DNA of 64,000 nucleotides from Neodiprion pinetum (Eukaryota > Arthropoda > Insecta > Hymenoptera > Diprionidae), in NCBI RefSeq assembly GCF_021155775.2, contig NC_060232.1, forward strand, positions 1,302,001 through 1,366,000. The letters run 5' to 3'. This document shows positions 1 through 13,573 of this stretch, in pieces. Under the pieces are notes generated by a model. It was not told where the DNA came from. It did not search any database and was given only the letters and a program-made list of their open reading frames with translations. How positions within the stretch are numbered: position 1 is the stretch's first letter; every line of letters starts with the position of its first letter. The position numbers were made by a program, and so were the translations under genes.

Positions 1-1634
1 TTTTTATTTCCCATTTAAATGAGATGGGAAATTTTTTTTATTCCAAACTTTGGAATTTTATAACTCGTCAACGCATCAGCGTATCAATAAGAACAGAACG
101 TATTTTTGTAGGTAATTGAACGTTCTACAAAATAAGGTCTCGTTGTCATTTTATGATAAATCGTGAAACGTGTGCGGGTGAGAAACTTACGCGTGTCTTT
201 TCCGCGTGCGTGAAATAAGTGAATGCTTTCGAATAAAGGAAAAAAAAAACATGCACCTCGAGTGCATGCTGCACGAGTCAATATTCATCCCGCAAAAATT
301 GACGAGTACAAATGCTTACATATATGAAACAATTTTTACACGTCGCGTTGTAACATGTGCACCGCTCCAATTTGCCGTACAATTCGCGCGCGTAACTACA
401 TATACACGCGTATGTGTTTTGCAAAAAGAAAAAACCAACATACAGCCGTGCATACACAAGAGGCGCACGCATGTCGATAGGTACCTACATAGAGATTTGT
501 AAACCCCATCGCGGCAGCATCGCCATCGCCATCGCCATCGCCGGAGAGCCGATAACGCTCCACTTGGTTCGGAAGCCCCTTAGCGTGGGGCGCAGGCAGG
601 CAGTCAGCCACCCTTGTTATAGGTACGTTGGTTGGTACTCGGGGGGTTCTCTCCTCCTATTTCTCTCTCTCGAGCTTCTCTTCCTCTCTCATCGCCTGCA
701 CCGACTGATTCGTCCCCCCCTAGCTGCCGCTATAGAATATCGCAACGCAACGAAACGAAACGAAACGAAAGGAAAAGAAAGGAAAGGAAAGGGAGTCCCT
801 CTCCACCCTCCCGGATTCAAACCTCGGCTGAAGCGGTGAATTATGTTTATATTACGATATTAATAGCGGATAATAATGCCCCACACCCTCGACCCTTGTA
901 CACCCTTCAGTCTGGTGGATACGGTTCCGTGCATCGGCGTGATCATAGTGGTGCGGCAGCAGGTTGTTAGCCAGTGGTTGTTTACCACGGTGGTTATGTG
1001 TATGTATATACAGTAAACGCAGGTGATTTTCTCACCCTTCACGATTTTTTCCCTGCAGCCTGCGTGCCAACGTGTACGCCTGTGCAGACAACGTCATCGG
1101 TGCATTTAGGAAAGAAATATGTATTTAATCGCTGATTGACAAGAGTTAAGTGATTGAAACAATAAATCAGACGTTGCGCTCTATACCTGTAAGCATTTTT
1201 TCTAAACCCATTCTGTGTATGCGAATATACGCGAACATTCAAGTTACATAAGCCCGTAAATTTTTTTTTTTTTTCTTCGCGTAAGTAGGTGATTATTTTG
1301 TACGTAGAGAAGGAAAAACAAAAAAATAAATAAATAATTATTATTACGATAGAACCGGCATTAAAGAATGATTTACTTGAATACAAGTGTGAAAAGCAGC
1401 ATGAAGTTGGATGTATGTAAGAAATAAAGAGGGGAAAGAAACAGTGACCGAAAAAAAAAAGTAGAATAAAAAAAAAAAGAAATGGTCGACTCTTGGCGAT
1501 CGCAGCTGGTGATAAACGTTCTTTAATTTTGTATATTTGGAAGCGTGACCGCGTACGCCCGTGGTTCAATTACCTACCTACTGCGGCGTCGAGAGGAAGG
1601 AAGAAGGAAAGAAAGACAGAGAGAGGCAGAGGGC

Positions 1635-1653
1635 GGGGGGGGGGGGGGGGGGG
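1635..1653. repeat. G19 homopolymer within a GA-rich tract
   Basis: Nineteen consecutive G, flanked by GA-rich purine sequence to about 1770. Length errors are likely here in any assembly. Confidence 0.95.
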
Positions 1654-4600
1654 AGGAGAGGGCCGGGGGGCGAGAGAGAGAAGAAAAATTAATGAATAAG
1701 AATGGAAGAGCCGGAGCGAACGAGCGAGAAAGAGTGAGAGGGAGAGAGAGAGAGGGAGAGAGAGAGGGAATGAGAGGAGATGAAGGATAAAAAATGAAAT
1801 AAAATAAAATAGCTGAGAAAAAGATGCCGGACCGGTTCTTGTGTCAAGAACCTCGTTGGTTCGGAACTCCGTTCGCGCCTCGAACCTTTGATCCGGCGTC
1901 TTGTTACAATTTCGAAATTTCAGTCCCCGCTAATTTTGTTAGAAAACAATTTCAGAACCCACTCATTCGCTCGCTACCTTACCTCTTTTCGAGTTTTATC
2001 AACCGCGTCACAAACGACTGTTTGTATAAATTCCCGCCGCCCGTTGTGTATCATACACATAAACATACATATATACGCATTCATATGTACAAGCGATAAA
2101 TTAATTTCTTAGAAAAGAAAAGAAAACTAAAGCGATGCTGAAAAACGTCGGTATGAAATTATTATTATTATGTTTTTTTTTTTATTTTTTTTTTTCATCC
2201 AAACGGAACTCTATGATTTCGATACTGCCGGGTACGGATCGAAAAGAAGCGAGACGAAGAAACGGACAAACAGGACTAGAAAAAAAAAAAAGAAAATAAG
2301 GAATGTGGTGAAACGGAGAATCATAAAACGGAGTGTAAAAGAAAAATCAAAAGAAACAGATGGGAAAAAGTAGAAAAGAAACGTGGCCAAGCCCTTTCCA
2401 AGATTGGCTCTGTATAAGGATAATCGCATAGCTGCAGCCTCAGCCTTGCAGCTTACACTACCAAGAATCGGAACCGCGGTCTCTCTTCCATCGACATCAT
2501 CGTCCCAGCAGTAATTCCCTAACCCGCATCTCGTTATATCAAATCGTACAATTAGCACGTCGTTTGTTGGATGGTATATGGGTGGCAGTAAACGTATAAA
2601 GTGGGACTCCTCTTCGTCCTTTTATTTCGTATTTCGATCTCCCCGTTCAGTGCACCAGCGCCTCGTTCTCATCTCCCGAGGAACGTCGTTCGTCCGACAG
2701 ATGATAAAAGAAAGGAACGACGATCTTACACCGCGTCGCTTCCGGTCGCCGAAGACGTAACTAATCGAGTCAAATCGTGAGAGGATATCGGAGAAATAAC
2801 TGAGACGAGATGTAATTAAAAAAAAAAAAAAAAAAAAACTTCTAACCATCAATTACGATCAACGTTTCATCCCGAATACCGACATTCCGTTGGATCGCAA
2901 TTCTGGCCCAACTTCCGGCACGCCTTGGAAACCCAGGTGCGGCCTTGAAATTTCACCACACAAGGATGCCTCGATTTTACTACAGCTGTACGCGTACAGT
3001 CACGCGGCAACGTTTGGAATAAATAAACTCTGAGAAATTACAATAGAGAGGATATTTCATCTGCGACCATCAACCTCACCCGACATCAGGATTGGTGAAA
3101 ACGAGGCGATTCTTTTTTTTGGGGGGAGATTTGAAAATCGAAAAGGCCAATTCAACACTGTGTATAATTAAACAAGAAACGGAGGACCGGATTGAAAAAA
3201 AATATAAATGAATAACTGACCACGTGATTAAGCAGAAAAAGACAACGATCTAACGCCAGTCTTGTCGACGCAAAGGTCACATAAAATGAATCACTTCGGA
3301 GTTGAATCAACTTGAATAAAATCTTTTTCGGCACAGGTATGCATAATATAGTCGAAGAGAGATACGTGTAAAGAAACAGCGGCGGTACAACGTTTCATTA
3401 ACGACGTCGAATATATGTAGGTGATAATATAATGCTTGCGAGTATCGTTCGGTGCTTGTATGATAAAATGTGTATTATAATCGATGGTCTCGGACCGGAA
3501 ATGAATCACCGAATGCCATTTTCGAAACTCTCGTTGGTCCTCCTTCTCCTTCCTCTTCTTCTTTTTCAGCTTCTTCTAGAATCGTTCAAACACAGTCTCT
3601 AACTATTAAAATTCCAGAAGCGACGCCAAGTCAGCGCCTCCCGCCTCCTCCTCCTCCTGCTCCTCCTTATCCAGAAGGAAGTGCCGTCGCAGGTATATAC
3701 GCGTAAGACGGTTATAGACGCAGTGTTGGACTGAAAAATCTAACCGTAGACCTGGTGGACGCACAAAAATACAGACCGAGTATATCGCTCGTTGGTGCAT
3801 CGTCGCAGGTAAAAGACGCGACACCTTGTGAACGTGAGAAAGCAGCGAGAAATTACAGTCAGAAAAATGTCCGTGTTATGACCATTGACCAGGAGTAATC
3901 GTTGCAGCAGCAGCAGCGACGAAACTAAACGAACGACATAAAGTAAGTAGTACCTCCCTAACCTATAGGTTTAAAAAAGACGAAGAATGATTTTTTTCTT
4001 CTTCTCAAAGGTAGATACGTGAGCGCGTAGAGATGACGACGACGACGCGACGTCCGGCACACAAAGACCTCGGGGACGAAACGTATATTTCACCGTCTCA
4101 CGTTTTTCTGTATAATATGCAACGGCATTAGGGACGAGCCTCGCAAGGGACAATTTTTTCCCCATTCCATTCATTCGTTCATTCATTGGTGTGAAAAGAC
4201 GACGAGACACATTACCAAATGCCTGGGGCCGTATCTAAAATGCAAAACGATACTTCGTTACCATCTAGTATAATGTATAGTATAGACGCTGGGTTGGCGT
4301 TATTCTCGAAAGATCATCATGGACCTGGGACATCATCGGTAGTCCATAACGGAATTCTAAGAGCCAAGGGAATTTAAATTTAGCGGGCCGGTTGTTCGGT
4401 CAAGAACCGATTTAATTTTTCGTTCATTTTACAACGAGAAAATCCCACTTCGAGTATAGTTGTAAAATTTCATCTACATTAATCAACAGCGATTGATATT
4501 CTATAGACTAGTTAGAAATAAGAAATGAAAAGAAAAACGGTCATCTCAACAAAATAAATTATCGTAGAGTAAAATCTGACTCTTTTATTGGAATTTTAAC

Positions 4601-5007
4601 CACGTTAAAATGATTTCAAGTATAGTTTTGTCAAACCGTTTCCTTCCGTCTTACAAACATATCATGTAATTCGTTGCGTATACTCAGTATACCGTACCTA
4701 CATGTAACTGTACGTGTAAACTTGTCATCAGATTTCCAAAAATTATCAACTTTCAACGGAACATTCATCCTCCTTACAAGTCTCCCGAATCGTCAAAAGT
4801 AGCGAAAAACTCGATGATCAATGAATTATCAACCAAAGTGGGAAGAAAAGCGATAATCTCAGATCTTTCTCGAGTGGGCAAAATCGTTTCGTCACGTGTA
4901 AAGAGAGCGCGGTACGCAGGCATTTTGCCGTGCGACAAAACAACCCATGGCTGATAACCACAGCTGGTCTCCTAGCCGCATCCATGCAGGTTTACGCGCG
5001 ATACAAG

Positions 5008-5063
5008 AAGAGACGAAGAGAGAGGGAGAGAGAGAGAGAGAGAGGGAGAGAGAGAGAGAGGGA
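5008..5063. repeat. (GA)n microsatellite
   Basis: Purine tract dominated by GA and GGGA units. Confidence 0.9.
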
Positions 5064-5241
5064 GTGTATCTGGCACTCCACATCTCTTCTCGCGGCGTTC
5101 TCCCTAAGCGATGCCGCGCGTCGCGGCGGCGGCGGCGGTGGCGATGCTAAGCTAAGCGAAGCCCTCGCTCTTTGATCTTCTGCTTCCTATATATAAACAC
5201 CCGATGAGAGCACCGAACCGAAAGAGAAGGAGAGACGGAGA

Positions 5242-5264
5242 GGGGGGGGGGGGGGGGGGGGGGG
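5242..5264. repeat. G23 homopolymer
   Basis: Twenty-three consecutive G at the end of a GA-rich tract; able to form G-quadruplex structure. Confidence 0.95.
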
Positions 5265-6758
5265 CCGAACGGGAGCAGAACACCGTATCGCTATGATCTC
5301 GTCCTGAATCATCCATCGCGATATGTCCATAAGCACATGGTTAAAAAGAAAAAAAAAAAAAGAAAATGTCACATATACATGTGGGCGATTAAAAACATAC
5401 ACATATACATCACGAATAAATCGAGATTCAAGTGAGAAGTATACGTACTTTTATGATATAACGAGAGTTGATTTATTTAAATCTTTCCTTCTTCTTCTCA
5501 ATTTTAAATCGCGCAATGAGAAAAACAACGGATCATGGCACTTGCAGAGAACCAGAAAAAGATTGCCCGTACAGCGTTCTGTGGAAAATTGGTTAGAATT
5601 CGAAGCCGTATAACGCGTTGTAATAAAATCGACGATAGATCGATCGCAGTGATAAGACTCTCCCGCTGTTAAAACTTTAACGAGTATTTCGATACGAAGA
5701 AATGTAATTTCTCTCCCTCCCTCCCTCTCTCTCTCTCTTTCTCTCTGTCTATCCTCACTTCTTTCTCGCTTTCACTCCTCAGCGCACCCAAACGACGTTA
5801 GTACGCACACATGGGTATAAAATACCGTAGTTTACATTCTGTCATACATGTACCTGCGGCTGCAGGGTGCGCAGGGGGCGAAGGCTAACGAGTCAGACTT
5901 GGAGCATAAAGTATTGAACGAAAGCTAGGCGGGGCCCGTCGTCGTGCACCAGAGCAAAGCACCAGCACCCAGCAACACCGACTGCTATTCGACTAGATGC
6001 TCGCTACCAAATACACACCGCGAGCATACCTCTATGCCTAGTCGTGATCAGGATGCGAACGAACAGCGCCATCCACGTTATGTGAGAGGCGTTAAACCTA
6101 AATTATACGTATACATGCATGTGTGCGTGTATAAATTATACACCGCCGAATGTATTATCTACGTACGCACACACGTGTACGACGTGATATACAGACTGTC
6201 GAGATGGATTGTTATTTATTGGTAGACGATGACAATAGTCCAATGATTGCCTACTCGTTATATTAGTAGGTTACATGTGTCTGCGTAATACAACATATTA
6301 TAATATGTGATACGGAGACCGCTGGTGTATGTAAATGAAGTTTAAAAAAATCCTGTGAAAATTGTAACATGCGTTACAGCCTACGTCGGGTATATCTCTG
6401 TAATAATAATAGCCTGCTGCAAAGGGAGCTTAGAAGAGGAATGAAAAAAATATTTTCTTTAACGTAAGCACGTTTTGTACAACAATGAAACCCACGAATA
6501 AACCTTGATCGGTCGATTCTTCGATTTTCTCCAAATCTGTAATTCCTCCCTCTCTCTCTCTTGCACGCGATGATTTTTCATACTGAAAAATCTCAATAGT
6601 TGAGTTACACACGCTTTGACGAGTCAATATGACAGAACAATTAGGAAACAGAAAAAATAAATAAAAAAAACCTATTGAAACGCAACGGTTTTAGGTATGT
6701 CCGAAAACGAATGTTAAAGAAAAGTCTACGAAATTCCTCCTCTCTTGGCGTATGAAGT

Positions 6759-6884
6759 TTAGTTGGCAGTCTGGTTTATTATAATACACGGTCGCGCACT
6801 GCAGAGGTACCATAAGCAAAATTAGTTGGCAGTCTGGTTTATTATAATACACGGTCGCGCACTGCAGAGGTACCATAAGCAAAA
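6759..6884. repeat. perfect 63-bp tandem duplication
   Basis: Two adjacent 63-base units (6759-6821 and 6822-6884), each starting TTAGTTGGCAGTCTGG and ending CATAAGCAAAA, are identical by eye. The unit is not simple sequence. Confidence 0.97.
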
Positions 6885-6950
6885 CGCGAACTTGTCTTTG
6901 AAATATTTCTAGAGAAATATCCGTACACGCGAGCTGGGATTATGACGCTT

Positions 6951-6992
<42 letters not shown>

Positions 6993-6993
6993 A
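6951..6993. repeat. (TC)n-(TA)n compound microsatellite
   Basis: Eleven TC units followed directly by about ten TA units, 66 bases after the 63-bp tandem duplication. Confidence 0.95.
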
Positions 6994-9900
6994 TGCATAA
7001 GAAGCAGAAAAGTCAGCGTGAACGGTGCGCACTGCACATCACGCTCTTCGTTTAATCCAAAAATATGAAAATCTTTGCTGTAAAATATAACAAACAGAGA
7101 AAAACTGGATATATTTAATACCTACGATATACGTACGTGCAATTTCAGGAGAAATTGCAACAAAAAGAAATATGGATTGAAAGATTCTTACATTTTTATA
7201 CCAGTACAGGACGATCGCTTTTCTCATCTCGTAGTGTAATTTGCCGTGCAAAAATAGAGAAAAAAATGAAAAAATAAAAAAATAGTTCTTTCATCCGTTG
7301 TGCAAGACGTATTATTTGTTACACGTATTATATTACCGACTACACCTACATACAAACTCGCATCAGTGGAGTGAAAAGCAGCGATTAGCCGTGCGACAAG
7401 TGCGGAGAGATCTTACCTAATGCAACCCACCGGCGGCACAACCCGTTGGGATTTCGGATTAATGTCGGTAGGGTTATGATTTTGACACTGAGTAGAAATA
7501 ACTCGAAACGGGGTCGCGCCCCAACCCCGAGTGGATATTATACACACACACGCGCTCACGTGTACACTTTGCACATGACCGAGACGGATAGCCTAACGGA
7601 GCATATCCTGTACGCCGCATCCGCACAACCATAAATGCAGGAACATCGAACCCCGACGACGACGAAGTGTAGGAAAATATCATGGGGAGAGTCGTATAAC
7701 CGGGGAAATATGAATGTTACACGGTTAGTTGGGTAGCCAAAGTAGACATATAGACGTACACGGGCACGCACACACGAAGAGTGGAGAGGAGAGCATCAGA
7801 GCCCTTCTCGCCTCGTTTCTGCTCGGCACTTGTAACCGATTACCTCGCAATTATGGCCCATATTGTTATGTTAATAATTCGACCTGCAACCCCTGGGTGT
7901 GAACAGGGGTGTGCTTTTCGTCAAGGGGGGTGGGGGTGGAGGGAGGGGAGAGGGGTGAGATCCCGATCCCCGTATAGAATGACGTTATAATATTTCAACA
8001 CCGCAACTTTGGGGTTGCTCGGTCAATTGATAAATCATTTCATCCGCTACAACCTGTACGTTATTTATCTTATTGTATGGGTATGTATCGCATAGTACAC
8101 GTATCGCGTATATCTATAGAAAGACGCGACAGGTTAAACACACTTGTATACCCTGTGTAACGTGTACAACCGACAATATGTGTAAAAACTAATTTCAAAA
8201 ACATCGATAAAATATTTTCATTTCTTTTTTTCGAAATCAGTAAGCGAATGAGTAAGTACCGTCGTTTTTGTTTTTTTTTCTTCATTGTTACTGCCAAGAT
8301 GTCTGTGCACTTTGTGAACAACGAGACGACTAAAAGAGGGGGCGCGGATACAGAGAAATGAAATTGAAAAACGATGAGGAAAAGAAGACGAAAAAAAGTA
8401 GCGAGCGAACGGTTGGATTAATTAAGAAAATTGTTGGGAGGTGGCTAATTGAGGTAAGCCGCAAGCAGATCTGTAACGTGTGTAAATATCAGTGTCGGCG
8501 GTGAGCGCGTGCGGATAGAACAGAGTAGAATAGGGAATAGAGTAGAACGGAATAGGTGGGTGCGGAATGGACAACCGCACGCAATAATTGATGGGGTGCA
8601 AATGGGGTCGAGCACGGCGCTCCTGTAACAGCCCGGATTACCAGAGATACGTGTTATATTTATTTAATACACCATGAGAGTGAAGAGAGAGGGGGATCCA
8701 ACCCCCGACCGCGATCATCGCAGCGGCACGAACTCGCCCCGTGGCATCGTACATAACCCCATATCGGTTATTATTTCTTTCTCGCATGACCGTCGCCTGA
8801 CAATGGTATCAGGTTAATATTCCCATAATACGCACCGGTAGGCCTGCAGCAGCGTCATCCCGCGTACCAACCCTTCGATTCTATTTGGTATTGTGCGCGA
8901 GGCTTTTCGCCGCAACCCCTAACGTTTAGAAATCGTTTAGGATTGATACTCTGTGTATAGCCGCGTAATATGGATACCTCCCCTACGCGGTTCGACTTTT
9001 TTTCGTTTTTCTTTTTCATTTCTTTGATTTCGCGCGCTAGGGATGTCAGCCGCGTGGCGTGGTGTAGTTTCTTTTCGTAACCGCGATAATTGCGATAAGT
9101 ATACAATAAGGTATGCGTGATAGTTTCCGCGACATAGTGTATTGATACAGCAGCACGATACGTTGTCAAATAACAGAGAGGGGTTTAATCTAAGCTTGGA
9201 TTTATACGGACGTTTCTATAAATCCATATAATAATCGATCCATTTATTTATGATCTACGTATTTTTCATACGTATGATAATAATGAAAATTACGATTAAA
9301 ATCTATGAGTATATACCTACGTGATATTATTTTTGCTGTGCATGATCTTGCGATTTTTGCGATGATTTAATGTTGGCTTGAAAATGAAATGATATGGAAT
9401 AAACTGAGAAAATAGATTCAATATTGAAATAAAAAGTGAATTTAACGTCGACAAACTTGTACACGTACAATTATAATCCGAGTAGAAAATATTTACCCGC
9501 ACTATATTTTCTTCCTTATATGTGTCTATAATTCCACGAATGTTTAAAATTTACCGGAGGATTTGATACTTTTGTTCGATAAATTTATACAATGTTTCGA
9601 TTAAATGATTGCTTAAAAAAAAAATTAACATTTTTCTCATATTCTGTCGGTGCGTGATTCGCAAAGTTTACGGTAAATACTACCGCAGACACTTGAAATA
9701 AAACAGCGAGACGTCGCGTCATTAAATTCTCACAAACACTCGCATTTTTTAGAAAATGCTACTACAACAACAAACCTTTAAACCTAATAAGAATTAATTA
9801 AAATCAAAGTAGTATTACAGGCATCTGTGCAGGACCAGCGCACACGAATGTGTAATATAATAAGGGTCCGGGTTCTTATCGAGCGAGGCGATTAGTCGAA

Positions 9901-10677
9901 ATGGAGGAAATAATAAAAAAGAAAGAAGGAAAATTAACCCAAAGAGAAATAAAGAAGGGAGGGGTTGAGGGAAGGAAGGGGATGATAATTGGCCCCTTGT
10001 AACGTTACACGGCAAACTGCAGCAGCAACCCAACGACGACGCACGTAATTTCTCCGCTGCGCCTTATCTTCCTGCACCTTGTGGGATTATATTTAAGAAT
10101 AAAGAGAGATAGACAGAGTGAGGGGGAGAGAGGTAGGGCACACACGTTAATCGACGATTATCGTAGACACGGTAAAGGTGTAAGAGAGGAATTTAGGCGT
10201 TGCGTTCACATCAAGTATGTATGTGCCCACATGGCCCACCTTAACCCGTGTGCATATTACAGAGAGGAAGAGAATCCAAGCGGGGGGTGAGAGCAGGGGG
10301 GAACACAGGTAGGATGGTGGCAGGCATGGCACGCTATATTGTTCATAAATTAAATACATAAAACCGTCGCAAGACGGCTCGTTTGATCCAAGATAGAGGA
10401 TATTATCCTACGTATACGACTCTGTGTCTGCCCTGCGTGTACGGATTTATATATTTACGTTGTGCGTGGTTGATTCTGCAGCGCGCGGAGTCATTCCAGT
10501 AGACATGCGTACACACACGTGCGAAGAGAGTGAGGGAGATAACGCGTAATGACGCTTATGCCGCAGCGATTAAACCGCATTGAATAGTCTAGGATATAAC
10601 AATGGTATAACGAGAGAGCTCGATCCGTGATATTCTGTCGTTTTGAATTCCATATCTTTGAAAAGATCACGGCTGAA

Positions 10678-10872
10678 GGCTGAAGTCGGTAACGTCGCCG
10701 TATCGAAACGTTGAAACGAAAATAGCTATTTTGCACGTTTGAAATAGGTGGAAAAGTTGAATTTACAAAATCTTAGTTTGCTCATGCTTTGTATTCAGGA
10801 AATCCTAATGTTGCAAAATGACGAGTTTTTCTAAAAATGCGTTGTTACAATAACGTTTAACAAACTTCGGCC
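10678..10872. mobile_element. MITE-like element, GAAGTTAGTAACG family, copy 1
   Basis: It starts GGCTGAAGTCGGTAACGTC and ends AACAAACTTCGGCC, imperfect inverted termini. The internal part, GTATCGAAACGTTGAAACGA and GCGTTGTTACAATAACG, resembles the copy at 42094. About 195 bp, with no coding capacity. The superfamily is not determined. Confidence 0.6.
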
Positions 10873-13156
10873 TGATAATAGATAAAGTCTAGAACCTAAG
10901 CGCTATTTCAGTAGGTTTATACTTGCCAAAGTGAATATATTCTTTTTTTTTTAAAAAGAAAAACAAAAAAAAAACCTAAGCAATGTACCAAGTTTCGTCT
11001 AGATAACATCGTTAATTTTTGAATTATTGTAACGGGGATGATTATCTCCGTACCTCGAAATGTCGCGATCTGGTGATATTATACCCAAGTTTCCAGTATC
11101 CGATCGACTATAATAACTTCGCCACTTTTCCGAGCACATCAAAGCGGAACGGTTGAAAGAAAAACACTGACTCAAATGAGAGCCAATTATTCACCGAGCA
11201 ACGTGAATATCAAATCTTTCATACCGCGGGGAAAAAACCAAAATAAAATTATCAAAGACGAATGAAAGGCTAAGAAAAATTCCAAAAATCTACCATGCCC
11301 ATCCGTATATTCCTTGATAATTGCGCAAGAACGACAATAATCATCTGAAAGGATGCTATAAAAATGTTCGAAAAATCGTACGACACATCCATTGTAGGCA
11401 AATTAAAGTATTAATCGTCGACGCGGTTTAACGGTTTGGTTTGTTAACGAGTAACGCGTCACTGCACGGCACGTGACACGTGTCGTCGACGTCGAGAGCG
11501 CAACAACGTACGGATCATGTTAGCAGCATGCACCAGGAGGTCGTCAGCGAGACGGCGGCGTTGCACGAGACAGCCTTTCTTTATCTTTTTTTTTTTTATT
11601 TCTTTTCTTTATTTCTCAAACTCCTTTTTATCCCTTTTCTCTGCATCGGTCCGCACAGTATTCGACGTATATTGTACAACAACTCTCGGTGTATTCGTAC
11701 GATCGCATACCACAACAACGCGTTGAGAACCACTGTAGGTTGTGGCACGTCCGGTGGGGAGAGGAAAAACCAGGGCTGTCCACTAAAAACCCTGAAAACC
11801 CATCGGCGCCCCTCTGGGAATGAAAATCACAGACACAAGTCGAGTAAAGTTATTGCAACGATGCGTGTTTAGGGAAAAATCGCTAATTCGCACCTCAACG
11901 ACTTTCCGAAATTTAGTGCAAACTGTTTATAAACAATGTATATATATATACTCTTATTCTAAAGAACCAAATCCTTGAATGTCATTCTAAAATTGATCGA
12001 TGACTTTTTTTTTTCGTCCTGACGTACAGTTACGATAAGGTTACTATCTTCAGTCTCGAAAATAATTCGCCTGCATTTCTGATCTCGAAATTTTTACCTA
12101 CACTCGAATTCGCAACTTTTCCACCGTTCGTCACCCTTCGACTGCCGTGCCAGCGAAATTTTCCATTTAAGCCAATATCTTTTATCGTAAATTCGTTACG
12201 CTCTCGCGATTAACGCTGTCGTTTACGGAAGGGCGGGTAGGACTTCAACCAGCCGACACCCCTTGCGCAGACTCTGTCATCTCGAAATCCCACATGCAGG
12301 ATGTACACCCGATAGGGGTATCCAATTTAATGAACAATCTATAGTCGAGGCACGATTATATTATATAGCAGGCAGGTAGACGGCTCAGATCTATTCACGA
12401 TATATTATACACACCGTTAAGGGAACCAAAGGATCATTCCTCCCCCTAGCAGGAAGAAAATAAATTACCTCTGGATTGTTTTGAATAAATGAAGAGGAGG
12501 GAGATGTTCTTTTTTTTCCACCATTGTTTGGGCGTTTTCTGTCTTATTTTTAGTTCGTTTTCTTCGTCAGAATATAGAATTACTAAAAAAGAAAAAATCT
12601 TTTTCAAAAATATTTTATCCCCTCTGTAGGCACTCGAACACTTCCACATACTCATAATTTATTTTAAATTTTCATCCACCACAATCCCAGCGTAGCTGGT
12701 CAGTATCCCACCAAATTTTGTCGTATTAATAAAATCGACCGTCTGCGTAAAAATGCGCGGAAAAAAACCAAATAAAAAAAAATAAAGAGGAAAGAAAAAC
12801 GCCGAGGTAAAAACGAAAAAAAAAAATAAAATAAAGGAGAGGAGGGGGCCGGGTTCTCAGGTCCGATTCTTCGTCCCTGGGAATGAAACCGCGGAGTGGG
12901 AGTCGTGGAGGCAAAAGAGGGGCGGGGGCGGCCAGGGTGAATAGTGGAAGGGAAAACGAGCAAGAAGAATGAGAGGAGCGAGGCTGGTAGATCATGTCGC
13001 GGGTTACAGGGGGGCACGCGGGGGACAAGCATCGTCGCGGTAACGAGGATAGGAACCGCCGACCCGTTCTCGACGCTCGACGCGTTGCACATTCACTTAC
13101 ACGTCCACGTCCTCAGACACGGACGGCACCCACGGCCCGGTCCCCGATCTGCTCTC

Positions 13157-13207
13157 TTCTCCTCTCCTCTCCTCGCACCGCTTCTCTCCTCTCCTCTCCT
13201 CTCCTCG
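13157..13207. repeat. (CTCCT)n tract
   Basis: Two runs of CTCCT pentamers separated by CGCACCGCTT, within a GC-rich patch. Confidence 0.85.
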
Positions 13208-13542
13208 CCCCTCGTCACCGACTTCTTCCTCTTTTCCTCCGCGCCGCCGACCAACGCACCACCTCCTCCTTACAATGTTGCCGCTTTGCGCTTCGCGCCC
13301 GCGGTACCCCGGATTACATGCTCGGACAAGCAGTCGCGGGGCCTCTTCGAGGATGAAAAGAAAAGAAAACAAAAAAAAAAAAAAAGAAAAAAAGGATGAG
13401 AGGGAGGGGGGAGGTGAAAAAGTGGCGGTATCAAACTTGCGTACCTTTACGCTGTAAGTCCGGTTTTTCACCCTGTCACAATAAACGATCCATTTATAGG
13501 TGGGTGCCCTCGTCGATTTCGACACTTCGCAAACAAGCAGGA

Positions 13543-13543
<1 letters not shown>

Positions 13544-13571
<28 letters not shown>
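13544..13571. repeat. A28 homopolymer
   Basis: Twenty-eight consecutive A. No SINE- or LINE-like body was recognised next to it. Confidence 0.95.

Positions 13572-13573
<2 letters not shown>

Noticed and set aside
1..40. ATTTCCCAT / ATGGGAAAT hairpin followed by a T run, like a bacterial terminator
   Set aside because: The genome is eukaryotic and no gene ends here; short AT-rich palindromes are expected by chance.
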